A stretch of 64,000 nucleotides of DNA from Otis tarda (lineage: Eukaryota; Chordata; Aves; Otidiformes; Otididae). The notes beneath the pieces were generated by a model that did no database searches, was not told where the DNA came from, and was given only the letters and a program-made list of their open reading frames with translations. The position numbers and the translations under genes were made by a program. Shown here in pieces: positions 1-9,912 of the stretch (the stretch's first letter is position 1; the number at the start of each line of letters is the position of its first letter). The stretch covers positions 166,544,053 through 166,608,052 of the forward strand of contig CM048552.1 in the NCBI GenBank assembly GCA_026413225.1, given 5' to 3'.

Positions 1-467
1 TGAATTATTTGATACAAAAGCCTAAATGCAGACAACTGCATGAAACTATGTTCAGTTGACCAGTTGAGAGTCCATGGGGTCTCAGAGACCCCGAAGACAG
101 TATAACATCACACAGGACCTACAGAAGACCTGCACTGGCTGCTAGCAGGCAGGATATTCTGCAGCATCTCAAACAGTATTAGATGCCTATATGTAGGCAA
201 CAGAATCAAACCCCTGGTATCTCTCACAGGATGAGCTGAATTGTTCTCTAGGCAACACTGACTATGCTAATTAGATTTCCATTCACTATAGTCTAAACTC
301 AGACACCTAGCTGACATAACGACATCTAGGTATAGAGAGATAAATATAATTACCTCTGAGCTGAATCCCATTGTTAGGCTCATTTCATTTGTTCATGTTC
401 AAGCAATTGAAAAAAGCCCTCTGTTTCTTTGGCCCCACTGTATAATAATCTACCAGGAAATGACCTG
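1..467. other. Unassigned sequence 5' of the pol remnant
   Basis: This stretch lies directly upstream of a recognisable retroviral RNase H segment and is probably more of the same decayed provirus (reverse transcriptase or connection region). I cannot recognise a conserved motif in it, and every frame is broken by stops. Its assignment to the provirus is inferred only from adjacency. Confidence 0.3.
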
Positions 468-1760
468 TTCACTGATGGGTCTTGTCGTATTGTAGGAAAA
501 CATCAAAGATAAAAAGCTGCTGTGTGAAGTCCTACACGACGAGTCACAGAAGCCACTGAAGGACAAGGTGAATTGAGTTGGTTTGCAGAGGTGAAGGCCA
601 TCCAACTGGTTTTAAATATTGCTGAACGAGAAAAATGGCCTGTGCTTTATTGCTGTAGTGACTCTTGGATAGTAGCGAATACCCTGTGGGAGTGGTTACA
701 GCAATGGAAGCAGAGCAACTGACAGCACAGGGGCAAACCCATCTGGACTGCCGCAGTATGGCAAGATATTGCTGCCCGGCTAGAGAATCTGGTAGAAGTA
801 CATCACGTAGATGCCCATGTACCTAAGACCCTAAGACTCGGGCTGCTGAAAAACATCAAAACAACTAGTACATAGATCAAGATGCTGATATTAAAGTGGT
901 TGAGGTGAATCTGTACTGGCAACATAAGGGTGAACTATTTTTAGCTCGGTGGGCCGATGACACCTCAGGCCATCAAAGAAAAGATGCAACATATAGATGG
1001 GCTCATGATCGAGGGATGAATTTGACCATGGAAACTGTTGCACAGTTTATCCATGAACGTGAATATGCACTGCAATTAAGCAAGCCAAGCAGTTAAAGTC
1101 ACTGTGGTATGGAGGACGATGGTTGAAATATAAATATGGGGAGGCTTGGCAGATTGATTATATTACACTCTCACAAACCCACCAAGGCAAGCGCCATGTG
1201 TTTACGACGGTAGAAGCAATCGCTGGATGGCTAAAGACATATCCTGTACCCCATGCCACCGCCTGAAACGCTATCCTGGGTCTTGATAATTAATTCTTAT
1301 GGCAACATGGCACCACAGAAAGAACTGAATCGGATAACGGGACTGATTTCCTTTCAAATCTAGGCCAAAGAGCATGGCATTGAGTGTGTATATCACATCC
1401 CCTATCACGCACCAGTCTCTGGGAAAATCAAACTGTACAACAGACTGATAAAGCCTATACTGAGAGTAATGGCTAGTGAGACCTTCAAAAATTGGGATAT
1501 ACATTTAGCAAAAGTCACCTGGTTAGTCAACACTTGGGGATCCACCAACTGAGCTGGCCTTGCCCAGTACAAACTTCTAAGTACTGTAGAAGGGAATAAA
1601 GTCCCTGTGGTGTATGTAAGAAGTATGTTGGGAAAGACAGTGTGGGTTATTCCTCCCTTGGCAAAGGCAGACCCACCTGTGGGATTTCTTTTGCTCAAGG
1701 TCGTGGGTGTACTTGGTGGGTGATACAGGAGGATGGGTAAGTCCAATGTGTACCACAAGT
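468..1760 (+). pseudogene. pol: Decayed ERV-L-like pol: RNase H and integrase remnant
   Basis: This is the 3' part of an endogenous retrovirus pol gene, broken by several stops and frameshifts. From 468 the sequence reads FTDGS, the first RNase H aspartate motif. About 590-680 holds the FAE and CSDSW blocks with the further acidic RNase H residues, and about 800-825 has an HHVDAH block. The stretch 896-1096 is open and corresponds to the N-terminal zinc-binding region of integrase. The integrase core follows: an aspartate in a QIDYITL-type block near 1150, then SDNGTDF near 1327. The third catalytic position, where a Glu is expected near 1417-1446, reads as a Lys-containing block, so the enzyme would be dead even without the stops. 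No env-like gene separates pol from the LTR, which is typical of ERV-L elements. The class is inferred from this layout, the LTR type and the 5-bp duplications of related LTRs. It belongs to a provirus whose 5' half lies outside the window. Confidence 0.75.
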
Positions 1761-2112
1761 AGATTTGATTTTAGGTGAAAATAGCCAATAATTTGAACTG
1801 TATTATGTTAATTGCTGCATAATACTGCATACTATTACTTCTGTAGTTGTTATATGTCATATCAAAGGTATTACAGTATGAATCATGGACATTAATGAAG
1901 AATGAACTTTGATGAATCTGAGTGAGGTGCAGCATGTCCTCTCTCCTGCCCTAAGAGACTGTTATGATAGATGGAGCCTGAAGTCATGGACTAAATCAAC
2001 TCAACAGACATCTTGGAGGGATGCCCCATATACTAAGGGAGTGATATCTGTGTGTATATATCAAAGACAGAAAAAGTGGTAGGGACGAGTTGGAAAGTGC
2101 TGGACCTGAGCA
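1761..2112 (+). other. Spacer between pol remnant and 3' LTR
   Basis: About 350 bases between the end of the integrase remnant and the LTR. There is no env-like open frame. An A/G-rich run (AGAAAAAGTGG, about 2070-2080) may be a decayed polypurine tract, but it is about 30 bases from the LTR start, so this is uncertain. Confidence 0.4.
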
Positions 2113-2586
2113 TGATGTTTTGGCTGGAGTGGAGCTAATTTTCTTCTCAATAGATGCTGTATTTTCGATTTAGTAAAGGATTTGGTGTGTGAAGAATGTT
2201 GATAATACACAGACATTACTAAGTTTTGCTAAACAGACCAAGGACATTTTTTTTCAGGTTCCTAGGTTTTGCTAATGTGCAGGTGCAAGGAGCTGAGAGG
2301 GGTATAGCCGGTATAGTTGACTCAAACTGGCCAAAGAAAGAATTCCATATCATAAACGTCACGCTCAGTGTATAAGTAGGAGTTGGCTGGTGGGCAGGGC
2401 ACTCTTGCTCTTTCACTGCTCAGGATTGTTCCAGGATCACTTTCTCTTTTGTTACATGGTTGCTGCTCAGGATGGACTTTATCAGTCATTGGGTGGTCAA
2501 GTGGTGAGGAATTGTGCATCATCCATTTTTTATATTTTATTATCCCTGTATTTTCTTATAGTTATCATCTTCTTTTGCTGTCCTAG
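2113..2586 (+). mobile_element. ERV-L-like 3' LTR, first part (interrupted)
   Basis: This is the first part of the 3' LTR of the provirus. It starts near TGATGTTTTGGCTGGAGTGG, matching the usual start of a common avian ERV-L LTR type. It holds a CRE-like and TATA-like region around 2355-2380 (AACGTCACGCTCAGTGTATAAG), the expected position for the core promoter. It is cut at 2586 by an LTR in the opposite orientation and resumes at 3702. The family assignment rests on my recognition of the LTR pattern and on its place directly after pol. Confidence 0.7.
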
Positions 2587-3701
2587 TGTCGTAGTTCAGC
2601 CCCGATCAGGACCAGACTACACAGTCTCTCTCTCACTCCCCCCACCTTCCGAGAGAACAGGGAGAGATAATATAAGGAAAAACGGCTCGAGGTTTGAGAT
2701 AAGGACAGGGAGAAATCCTTAAAGTTACCGTTATGGGCAAAACACACTTGACTTGGGGAGAAAACTATTCATTTATTACTACAAACAGCAGGATAATGAG
2801 ACAGAGAACAAGATAACCTCCATCCACCCCTCCCTCTTCCCAAGCTTAACATTATCTCTACTACCTTCCCCTCCCGAGTGGCACAGGGGGGGAACAGGGA
2901 ATGGGGGTCGCGGTCAGTTCATCACACGTTGTTTCACACCGCTGCTTCATGGTCGGGGAAGAACTCCTCACATTCCTCCCCTGCTCCATTGTGGGGTCCC
3001 ACCCATACGCCACAGTCCTTCGTGGAACTGCTCTGGCATGGGTCATCTCTTCCATGGAGTGCAGTCTCTCCATGGGCCACAGCCACCTTCAGGCATCCAC
3101 CTCCCCCGGTACGGGGTCCTTCACGGGCTCCAAGTGGATCTCTGCTCCTCCGTGGACCTCCATGGGCTGCAGGGGGACAGCCTGCTCCACCATGGTCGTC
3201 ACCACAGGCTGCAGGAGAATCTTGGCCAGGAGCCGCATTACTCCTCCCCCTCCTCCCTTCTGATTTGACCTTGGCGTCTGCAGCCGTTCCTCACAACAGG
3301 GTGGCACATGTCTCTCAGGATCATTTTGTGTCTTATTCACTTCTCATCTCCTCTCCACTTCTTGCAGCCAGGCTGGGCCGACTCGGGCCCAGTCGGCCGC
3401 CTGACGAGAGGCCAGAGGGTGAGGCCTGCAAGGTCCATGAGGCCTGCGCCTCCCCCTCTGTGCTTCTGCCCCCGCTCAGCTTCTTCACATCTTCTCTTCT
3501 CTTTTTTTTTCTGTTTTCCCCTTCTTAAATACGTTATCGCAGAGGCGTTATCACGGAACATTCTGCTACCAATCGGCTTGGTCTTGGCCAGCAGCTGGTC
3601 CGCCCTAGGCCCGGCCGAGTCCACTGAACAAAGGGGAGCAACTTCTAGCAGTTTCCTACAGAAGCTACCACCTTAGGCCCCCCTCACTAAACAAAACAAC
3701 A
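2587..3701 (-). mobile_element. LTR-A copy 1, solo LTR nested in the ERV-L 3' LTR
   Basis: This copy of the 1.1-kb LTR family is read on the minus strand. On the plus strand it begins TGTCGTAGTTCAGCCCC and ends ...AAAACAACA, so it has TG...CA ends when reversed. A TATA-like box (TATTTAAG on minus, 3524-3531) and an AATAAA (minus, 2772-2777) mark a core promoter and a polyadenylation signal. Compared with the copy at 27690 it lacks about 26 bases in the repeat region near 3065-3070, between two CTC-TCCA-like direct repeats. It groups with the 27690 copy (both read CCCACCCATACGCCACAG) and not with the 19948 and 29344 copies. No clear target duplication is seen: the flanks are CCTAG and CCACC. 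It splits a pre-existing LTR, so it is younger than the provirus. Confidence 0.85.
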
Positions 3702-3837
3702 CCACCTTGTAAACTCTCTTCATCTCAACTCAGGAATTTTCCTTTCTTCCTGATTCTCTCCCGTATCCTGCTGGGGAGGGGGAAGATTAACAAGTGGCTG
3801 AGTGACACTTGATTGCTGACTGGAGTTAAACTACAAC
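3702..3837 (+). mobile_element. ERV-L-like 3' LTR, second part
   Basis: This continues the interrupted 3' LTR. It contains a TAAACTCTCTTCATCTCAACTC block and a TGGGGAGGGGGAAG block, and ends GGAGTTAAACTACAAC, matching the typical R-U5 end of this LTR type. Together with 2113-2586 it makes an LTR of about 610 bases. Confidence 0.7.
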
Positions 3838-5328
3838 TTTATCACTGTCATCAATAATCTTATACTGTGTTTGGAAATACTTTAGAGAATTTCATCTCTG
3901 AAACACCTAGCATGAAATAGCAAGGAACTTTTGGAGCCATAAGCACTCACTTCAGTATCTAAATAAATCTCTGAAAGAGAGGTTTTTTAAGGATAAAAAA
4001 GAAGAGTAGGTGGATTTAAATAATCAGTTTTAATCATGATTTTAACAATCAGTTGCAATTTTGCTTTTTATTATTTTCCTACAAAAAAAAAGTTTCATTA
4101 ATTAATAATCATTACGGCATTCAACCAAAAAAAAACCTTTTACTGTAAATTTACTGCTTCTTTTTGATAGATTTGTAGGTACTCTTTGTAGCTATTGAGA
4201 ACCAGGATTTTTAATAAAAATATGGCCATTATATTTTTTTTAAAGTTTATATTAAAAAGCAGGAAATACTGTTATTTCATAGGCTGTTTATTTATTTGTG
4301 TAAAGTTTGGTGGGAGTATAAATTGGAATTCAAACAGAAATGTAGAAAAAGAGCTTTGTAAATAGTTTATTAAATGCTTTGTTTTTTAATTCAAATTTTA
4401 AAATCCACATTACCTGCACATTTTATTTTTATACTTTTTTATTTGGAGATAATAATTTACAAAGTATGGCTAGTGTCATGTATTTTAATATATAAAACTA
4501 CTTTTGCTTTTTACCTAGTGTGAACTTGTACCACTTCATGGCTTATTTCTCATTTACTTTTACTGGAAGGAAGGCACTCAGTTGCCATTGCTGCCTTTGA
4601 AAATAATCACTCAACCCTTTTCTGCAGGGAAGAGAAATTGTAGTTAGCTTGGTTACTAATAAAACCTGACAAAATAGACTTTGTCTTTTTCATGAAAGCT
4701 AAGTTTATAAACATTGTGTAGCCTAAACCCCAGGCATATAATAATTTAAAAATAGTGTACAGTTTCATTATAGTTATCTATTATGATTTTTAAAGAGAAA
4801 GTGTTGTGGATTTTGGCAGAAGTGGTAAATATTTCATCATAAATGTCAGAAGATTACATCTTCTGTCTGTACAATCTGACAACTAAAGCCAATCAGTTCA
4901 AGACAAGCCACAGGTTTATATGATGCTAAGAAAAAAACTTACGAGCATCAAACACATACACTTCTATATGTTTCAGAGGTGTAAATGGTTCAGGTGACCT
5001 AATTTTGAGAGCTAACTTTACACGGGTTTGTCTTTCAAAGCATAGGTTTTAGGCAAGATACCTTCATTTTTCAGTAGCTTGTCATATGAATCAGAAGAGC
5101 AATCTTTGACAGAACAAGAACAAAAACTACTAACCAAAGCAAAGCAAAACAGAAAAAAAAAAAAAAACCCACATTAAAATGGGCCAAAATCAGAACGGAG
5201 CTGTGAGTTTTGAAAATGTATAGTACAGTAAGACATAACACCAAAACCATATAGGGTACACTTGGACAAATTTAGGTCATCTTTGTCCTTGTAACAGGGG
5301 GATGTTGACAGGTATACAAATGGGTCTC
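3838..5328. other. AT-rich unique sequence
   Basis: AT-rich sequence with no recognised repeat or gene. It contains one weak minus-strand exon-like stretch at 4943-5129 (described separately) and an A-run at about 5151-5167. Confidence 0.6.
4943..5129 (-). other. Weak candidate exon or pseudo-exon (unidentified)
   Basis: On the minus strand a pyrimidine-rich run ending GGTTAG lies before 5129, and a GTAAGT donor-like site follows 4943. The first two thirds read openly (SSDSYDKLLKNEGILPKTY and onward to KDKPV), then hit TAA. The last third reads openly in another frame (LKIRSPEPFTPLKHIEVYVF onward). One small indel would join the two. The composition looks protein-like, but I do not recognise a family. 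It could be a decayed exon, a processed pseudogene fragment, or chance. Confidence 0.2.
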
Positions 5329-5545
5329 AGAATCACAGAATCATGCCATCTACTGGTGACCTCCAGAGGTCACCTAGTTCCATCTCCTGTGCAGAGCAGG
5401 TTCAGTCAAAGCAGACGGCTCAGGGCTGTGTGCAGTCAGATTTTGAGTATTTTCACAGATGGATATTGCACAGCTCTGGGCAACTTGTTTCACTGCTTGA
5501 CCATCGTTATATTAAGAATGCTTCAGTTTTTCATTGGAAAATTTC
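5329..5545 (-). mobile_element. Old CR1 3' fragment
   Basis: A minus-strand CR1 LINE fragment. It starts AGAATCACAGAATCAT (the reversed 3'-end repeat) and follows the order of an old CR1 subfamily: CCTCCAGAGGTCACCTAGTT, then TTTTGAGTATTTTCACAGATGG, then TCTGGGCAACTTGTTTCACTGC. It is strongly diverged. Its right edge is uncertain. Confidence 0.7.
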
Positions 5546-5839
5546 ACAGGCCCAGTAGGGAAATGATTAAATTTCCAGAGCTGAAATGTATCCAAGCTCT
5601 AAAAAAAAATTCACTGAATGTTACTGATTTACTTGGCCCTTTGTAATTGTTAACGCTCTTCATTTCATTCCATTAAAATCAGGATTACTTCAGGTGTATG
5701 TAGTAGAACTGCTTTATGGAAAGAAAGGAGACTATTAGCATTGAAAACCCCATGAGCAGTCTTGTCTTTGAGATTAAATTGATCTCCTAAAGCCTGAATC
5801 TGTTACATTCTTACACATGGTTGTCATTTTCTCCTGTCG
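5546..5839. other. Unique sequence
   Basis: Short AT-rich spacer between two CR1 fragments. No recognisable feature. Confidence 0.6.
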
Positions 5840-6140
5840 TAGAATCACAGAAACATAGAATAGTTAGAGTTGGAAGGGACCTTCAAAGGCCATCTAGTCC
5901 AACCCCACTGCAAGGAGCAGGGACATCTTCAGCTAGATAAGGTAGCTCAGAGCCCCATCCCACCTGGTCTTGAAAGTTTCCAGTGATGGGGCATCCAGCA
6001 TCTCTCTGGGCAATCTGTTCCAGTGTTCCACCACCCTCATTTTAAAAAAAAATGTTCTTATCTCAAGTCTGAATCTGCCTCCCTGTATTTTAAAACCATT
6101 ACTCCTTGTCCTATCACAACAGGCCCTGTTAAAGACTACA
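5840..6140 (-). mobile_element. CR1 3' fragment
   Basis: A 5'-truncated CR1 on the minus strand. It begins AGAATCACAGAAACATAGAA, continues with GTTAGAGTTGGAAGGGACCT and the CTAGTCCAACCCC block, and stops in CATCACAACAGGCCC-type sequence around 6140. The reversed reading encodes the C-terminal end of ORF2 (EHWNRLPREMLDAPSLETFK), open from about 6157 to 5933. Confidence 0.9.
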
Positions 6141-6590
6141 AAATAGTTTCCAAACACAGTTTGTCAGTGAGTTTCACAAGTAAAAAAGATTAAATATGTC
6201 TTATTTACTTTTTTCTTTTAGTACAGAAGTTCCCTTTGTTGCAGTCCTTCCTCTACCTTTTATTACTTTTCTGATACTACATTTGTCTTATAATCTCCTT
6301 ATTCCTAGGAGTAAAAATATTGTTTTCCTTTCTTCCCTCTTTCATTTTCTCCTTCTCTTCTTTTTAATTTTTACTTCCCTTGCATCATTTTGTTACTCAA
6401 CAATTACATATTATTGAGGACACAAAAAAGGCTGAGGTACTGCAGACCTTTTTTGCCTTAGTCTTAGTAAAGTACATATTTGTAAGCAAGATTGGCCTTC
6501 AGGCATCCTAGGCCCTAGAGACCAAGGGGAAAAGTCTGGAGCAAGGAAGACTTTTCCTTGATGGCAGGGGATCAGATTAGGGAACAGCTT
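6141..6590. other. Unique sequence
   Basis: Pyrimidine-rich sequence (about 6200-6400) and unassigned DNA. No gene or repeat recognised. Confidence 0.6.
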
Positions 6591-7287
6591 AGAATCATAC
6601 AATCATGGAATGGTTTGGATTGGAAGAGACTTTTAAAGATCATCTGGTTCCAAACCCCCTGCCAATAGCAGAGACACCTTCCACTAGACCACATTGCTCA
6701 AAGCCCCATTCAACTTGTCCTGGAATACTTCCAATGATGGGTCATCCACAATTTCTCTGGGCAACCTGTTCCATTGTCTCACCACCCTCACTGTAGAAAC
6801 TTTCTTCCATATAATCAATCTAAATCTAATATTTTGTCCTGTCACTACAGGCACTGGTAAAAAAATAAAAGTCTTTCTCAGTCTTTCTTATTAGCCCCAT
6901 TTAAGTATTGAAAGGCCGCAATAAGGTCTCCCCAGAGCCTTCTCTTTTCCAAACTGAACAACCTCAACTCTCTCAGCCTTTCTTCACAGGAGAGATGTTC
7001 CAGCCCACTGACCATTTTTGTGGCCCTCCTTTGGATCTCCTTGAACAGGCCCATGTCTTTCTTGTACTGGGGACCCTGGAGCTGGACACAGTACTCCAGG
7101 TGGGGTCTTACCAGGACGGAGCAGAACGGCAGAATCACCTCCCTCGACCTGGTGGCCATACTGCTTTTGATGCACCCCAGGATAAGGTTGGCTTTCTGGG
7201 CTGAGAACGCACATTGCTGGTCCATACCCAACTTTTTGTCCACTAGTATCTCCGAGTCCTTCTCCATAAAACTGTTCTCAACCCATC
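6591..7287 (-). mobile_element. CR1 copy, minus arm of a head-to-head pair
   Basis: A CR1 fragment of about 0.7 kb on the minus strand, from the 3' repeat (AGAATCATACAATCATGG) to the ORF2 region that encodes the residues just after the reverse transcriptase. It uses GGTTTGGATTGGAAGAGAC and CCACTAGACCACATTGC variants, so its subfamily differs from that of its neighbour. The ORF2 frame is open for about 185 codons on the minus strand (7435-6878) because it runs on into the inverted neighbour. At about 7287 the sequence switches abruptly to plus-strand CR1. Confidence 0.9.
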
Positions 7288-7385
7288 GGTGCTGGCAATG
7301 TGTGCTTGCAGCCCAGAAAGCCAACCATATCATGGGCTGCATCAAAGGAAGTGTGGCCAGCAGGTCAAGGGAGATGATTCTGCCC
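7288..7385 (+). mobile_element. CR1 copy, plus arm of the head-to-head pair, first part
   Basis: Plus-strand CR1 sequence (CAATGTGTGCTTGCAGCCC onward) that repeats, inverted, the region 7140-7222 of the adjacent copy. It is interrupted after CTGCCC (7380-7385) by an LTR and resumes at 7850 with the same six bases. Confidence 0.9.
7380..7385. repeat. Target-site duplication, left (CTGCCC)
   Basis: Six-base direct repeat flanking the LTR at 7386-7849. The right copy is 7850-7855. Six bases is the usual duplication length for ERVK/alpharetrovirus-type integration. Confidence 0.85.
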
Positions 7386-7849
7386 TGTTGACGCGGAAGT
7401 AACGGACATTGCTGATGACCAATATGATCAAGCAAATGCCGATCTATTGTTGATACATCCCGGTTAATATAGCCCTTCTAATTCCGTATCATGCGCAAGC
7501 TCTCTACTAATTGGTTAACTATATCATGCACACGCTCTTAGCTAAAATATGATTCGTTAAGTCTCTTTGTTCACGCACACAGTTCTGTCCACCTGCACCC
7601 TGCTTCACGTTCAGCCCCCAGTCACGTATGCCAGCTGTTTTCCTTCTTCTCAAGGTTGCTTCGTTTACTTTCTCACAGGAAGCTTCATTACTTTCTCACA
7701 GGCGGCTTCAGTACTTTCTTACAGGCAGCTTCAGTACTTTCTCACAAGCGGCTTCAGTGATGTCCTTGAGGCCTGCTGCTCACAGACATAACAATTCCAT
7801 TCAGTCTGGATTGTTCACTAAGTGCCCCTGATACTCCAGGTATCCAACA
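7386..7849 (-). mobile_element. ERVK/alpharetrovirus-like solo LTR
   Basis: A 464-bp solo LTR with perfect 5-bp terminal inverted repeats (TGTTG...CAACA) and a perfect 6-bp target duplication. On the minus strand it shows GGGCTATATTAACC (TATA-like; plus 7464-7477), followed within about 20 bases by CAATAGATCGGCATTTGC, a variant of the polyadenylation signal. That spacing resembles alpharetroviral LTRs with a very short R. Towards its other end it carries four 23-bp tandem units (7666-7757). It sits inside the plus-strand CR1 arm, so it is younger than that CR1. The class is inferred from duplication length and promoter layout. The canonical AATAAA is mutated to AATAGA. Confidence 0.85.
7666..7757. 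repeat. 23-bp tandem repeat, four units, inside the LTR U3
   Basis: Four consecutive units of the form TACTTTCTCACAGG-NNGCTTCA(T/G), each 23 bases, with few differences between units. In the LTR orientation (minus) they lie in U3 upstream of the TATA-like box, the usual place for enhancer repeats in retroviral LTRs. The enhancer role is inferred. Confidence 0.9.
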
Positions 7850-8384
7850 CTGCCCCTCTACTCTGTCCTTGTGAGACCACCTGGAGTGCTGTGTCCAGCT
7901 CTGGAGCCTCCAACACAAGAAGGATGTGGACCTGTTGGAGACAGTCCAGAGGAGGGCCATAAAGATGATCAGAGGGCTGGAGCACCTCTCCTATGAGGAC
8001 AGGCTGAGAGAGTTGGGGCTGTTCAGCTTGGAGAAGAGGAGGCTGCAGGGAGACCTTTTCCAGTACCAAAAGGGGGCTACAGGAAAGACGAGGAGAAACT
8101 CTGCGATAGGATGAGGGTTAGCAGTTTTAAAATAGAGGGAGGTAGATTCAGACTTGAGGTAAGAACATTTCTTTTTTAATATAATGAGGGTGGTGGAACA
8201 CTGGAACAGGTTTCCCAGAGAGATGTTGGATGCCCCATCCCTGGAAACATTCAAGACCATGTTGGATGGGGCTCTGAGCTACCTTATCTGGTTGGAGATG
8301 TCCCTGCTTCTTGCAGGGGAGTTGGTCTAGATTACCCTTAAAGGTCCCCTTCAACTCTAACTGTTCTGTGATTCTATGATTCTA
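7850..8384 (+). mobile_element. CR1 copy, plus arm of the head-to-head pair, second part
   Basis: This continues the plus-strand CR1 after the LTR, from CTGCCCCTCTACTCTGTCC to the 3' end GTGATTCTATGATTCTAA. It encodes the C-terminal part of ORF2 (one open piece at 7926-8114) followed by the 3' untranslated region. A deletion is visible near 8055, where the usual TTATAGC-type stretch is missing. Confidence 0.92.
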
Positions 8385-9380
8385 ATTCACACATTGAAGT
8401 AGCTAGATACTGTGAAGCAAAAGCAAATGCTTTTATCTCTTTTTTCCACCAAACTCCTGGTTAAAGTCACAGTGAAAAACCTCAGCTCAGTAGGAAAATG
8501 TCATTCCTGCCCTTTGATGTATTTAGGTTACAAGTCCCATAGAGCTAGTAAGTATCTGACTGTGCTAGGAAAAGAGAAAATAACTATAAATATGTTTTCA
8601 GCGATGCTCTCAGCTGGGGACCAAAACCAGGACTGAGATTAAGATAAGTCCCTGTTTCGGTTTTTCTTGTTGCTTCTCTAACAGCTGAAGTTCATTCTGT
8701 CCCTAAATATTATATGACTGCAGCATGTTCCTTCACAATAATGGTGAGATTGGCAAAGGCACAAGTGGATGTTGTTGAATACCTAAAATCTTTTTGACAA
8801 TGCTCCATAAAAACCAAGTGTTTTTTTTTTTCAGCTACTTGTAGAATTTATCTAAGCAATGAAACTTTCTTTAACCATCAAAGTTACGTATTTAAGTCTG
8901 AACAAGTTATAATACTTTTGCTGTCAGAGAAGTGAAATGAGTACTTGTATTGTAGAGTCCTCTGTGGCATTCTAATATTGGCAGTTAAGAAAGGTCAGAT
9001 ATGCTATCACTTACATGTTCATCTTCCTCAATTCTCATCCAGAGGATGAAAATCATATAGTGTAGGCCTCTGGAGCATATGCAGAATACAAGAAAAATGT
9101 CTTATTGGAGGTGATAAGATGTGTTGTCTTGCTCTCTGAGTAACCTGTTACATTTCCAAAAAGGACTCAGTCTACTTTTCCATAAATTAGATCTGTTCAG
9201 ACAACATGTGTACATGTCTATGTCTATATGTGTGTTCCTAGTGCAACTTGTTGAAAGTTGTTCTTTTTCATATCAGAATGACCTTGAGACACTTTCCTTT
9301 TCTGTAAAAATTCAGAAACAAGAACATAAGTGGTCACTAGTCAGGCATTCAACTGGGATCTCTCCACTCTGCTTTATCAT
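8385..9380. other. Unique sequence
   Basis: AT-rich DNA with no recognised gene or repeat. Confidence 0.6.
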
Positions 9381-9912
9381 TGTATTAGGTGTATGTGGCA
9401 AGGTTTTGGTAGCACGGGTGCTGCAAGGGTGGCCTCTGTGACAAGAGGTATGGGCTCCCCTGTGCCAAGGACACATAGTTCCAGATAGCACTACAATGGA
9501 CTAAAGTCTGGGGAAGAACCCATGCTGGATCAGGAGAAAATTATGAGGATGAAGGAGAGGCGGAGAGGAGCTGATATGGACCCACAGTACTCAATCGCCC
9601 ATCCCACCTTCACCACTCTAGGGAGTCATGTAGAGGAGTCAGGAGAGAACAGTGAGGATGAGTCTAGGGAAGCAGGGTCGGAAGAGGAGTGTTGTTTAAA
9701 TTTTCTGTCTTTTTTTTTAATTACTAAATCACTAAAATCAAATTAATTTTCCTCAAGTTGAGTTTGCTTTGTCCATGATGGTAAATATTAAGCAGCCTCC
9801 CTATCTTTCTCTTGACCCATGAGATTTTTCTGCCTATTTTCTTCCCCTATATTATTGAGGAGGGTAAGTGAGTAAAAGGCTGGATGGGCGTCTGGCTGCA
9901 TATGTTGTTAAA
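9381..9912 (+). mobile_element. Old ERV-L-like LTR remnant (LTR-D), internally deleted
   Basis: Plus-strand remnant of an avian ERV-L LTR type related to LTR-A. It begins TGTATTAGGTGTATGTGGCA and continues AGGTTTTGGTAGC. Its 3' module (9740-9912) has TCAAGTTGAGTTTGCTTTGTCC, CATGATGGTAAATATTAAG and CTTGACCCATGAGATTTTTC, the diverged counterpart of the same blocks in LTR-A. The middle is much shorter than in the 1.1-kb LTRs. Edges are approximate and no target duplication was found. Confidence 0.65.

Noticed and set aside
2878-3528. 216-codon plus-strand open frame
   Set aside because: It is antisense to LTR-A copy 1. GC-rich low-stop sequence gives long frames on both strands in every copy of this LTR.
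6878-7435. 185-codon minus-strand frame as a distinct protein
   Set aside because: Its C-terminal part is CR1 ORF2. The N-terminal part is a read-through of the inverted neighbour CR1 and the ERVK-like LTR.
7666-7757. CRISPR-like array
   Set aside because: The units are contiguous 23-bp tandem repeats without spacers, inside a retroviral LTR in a vertebrate genome.
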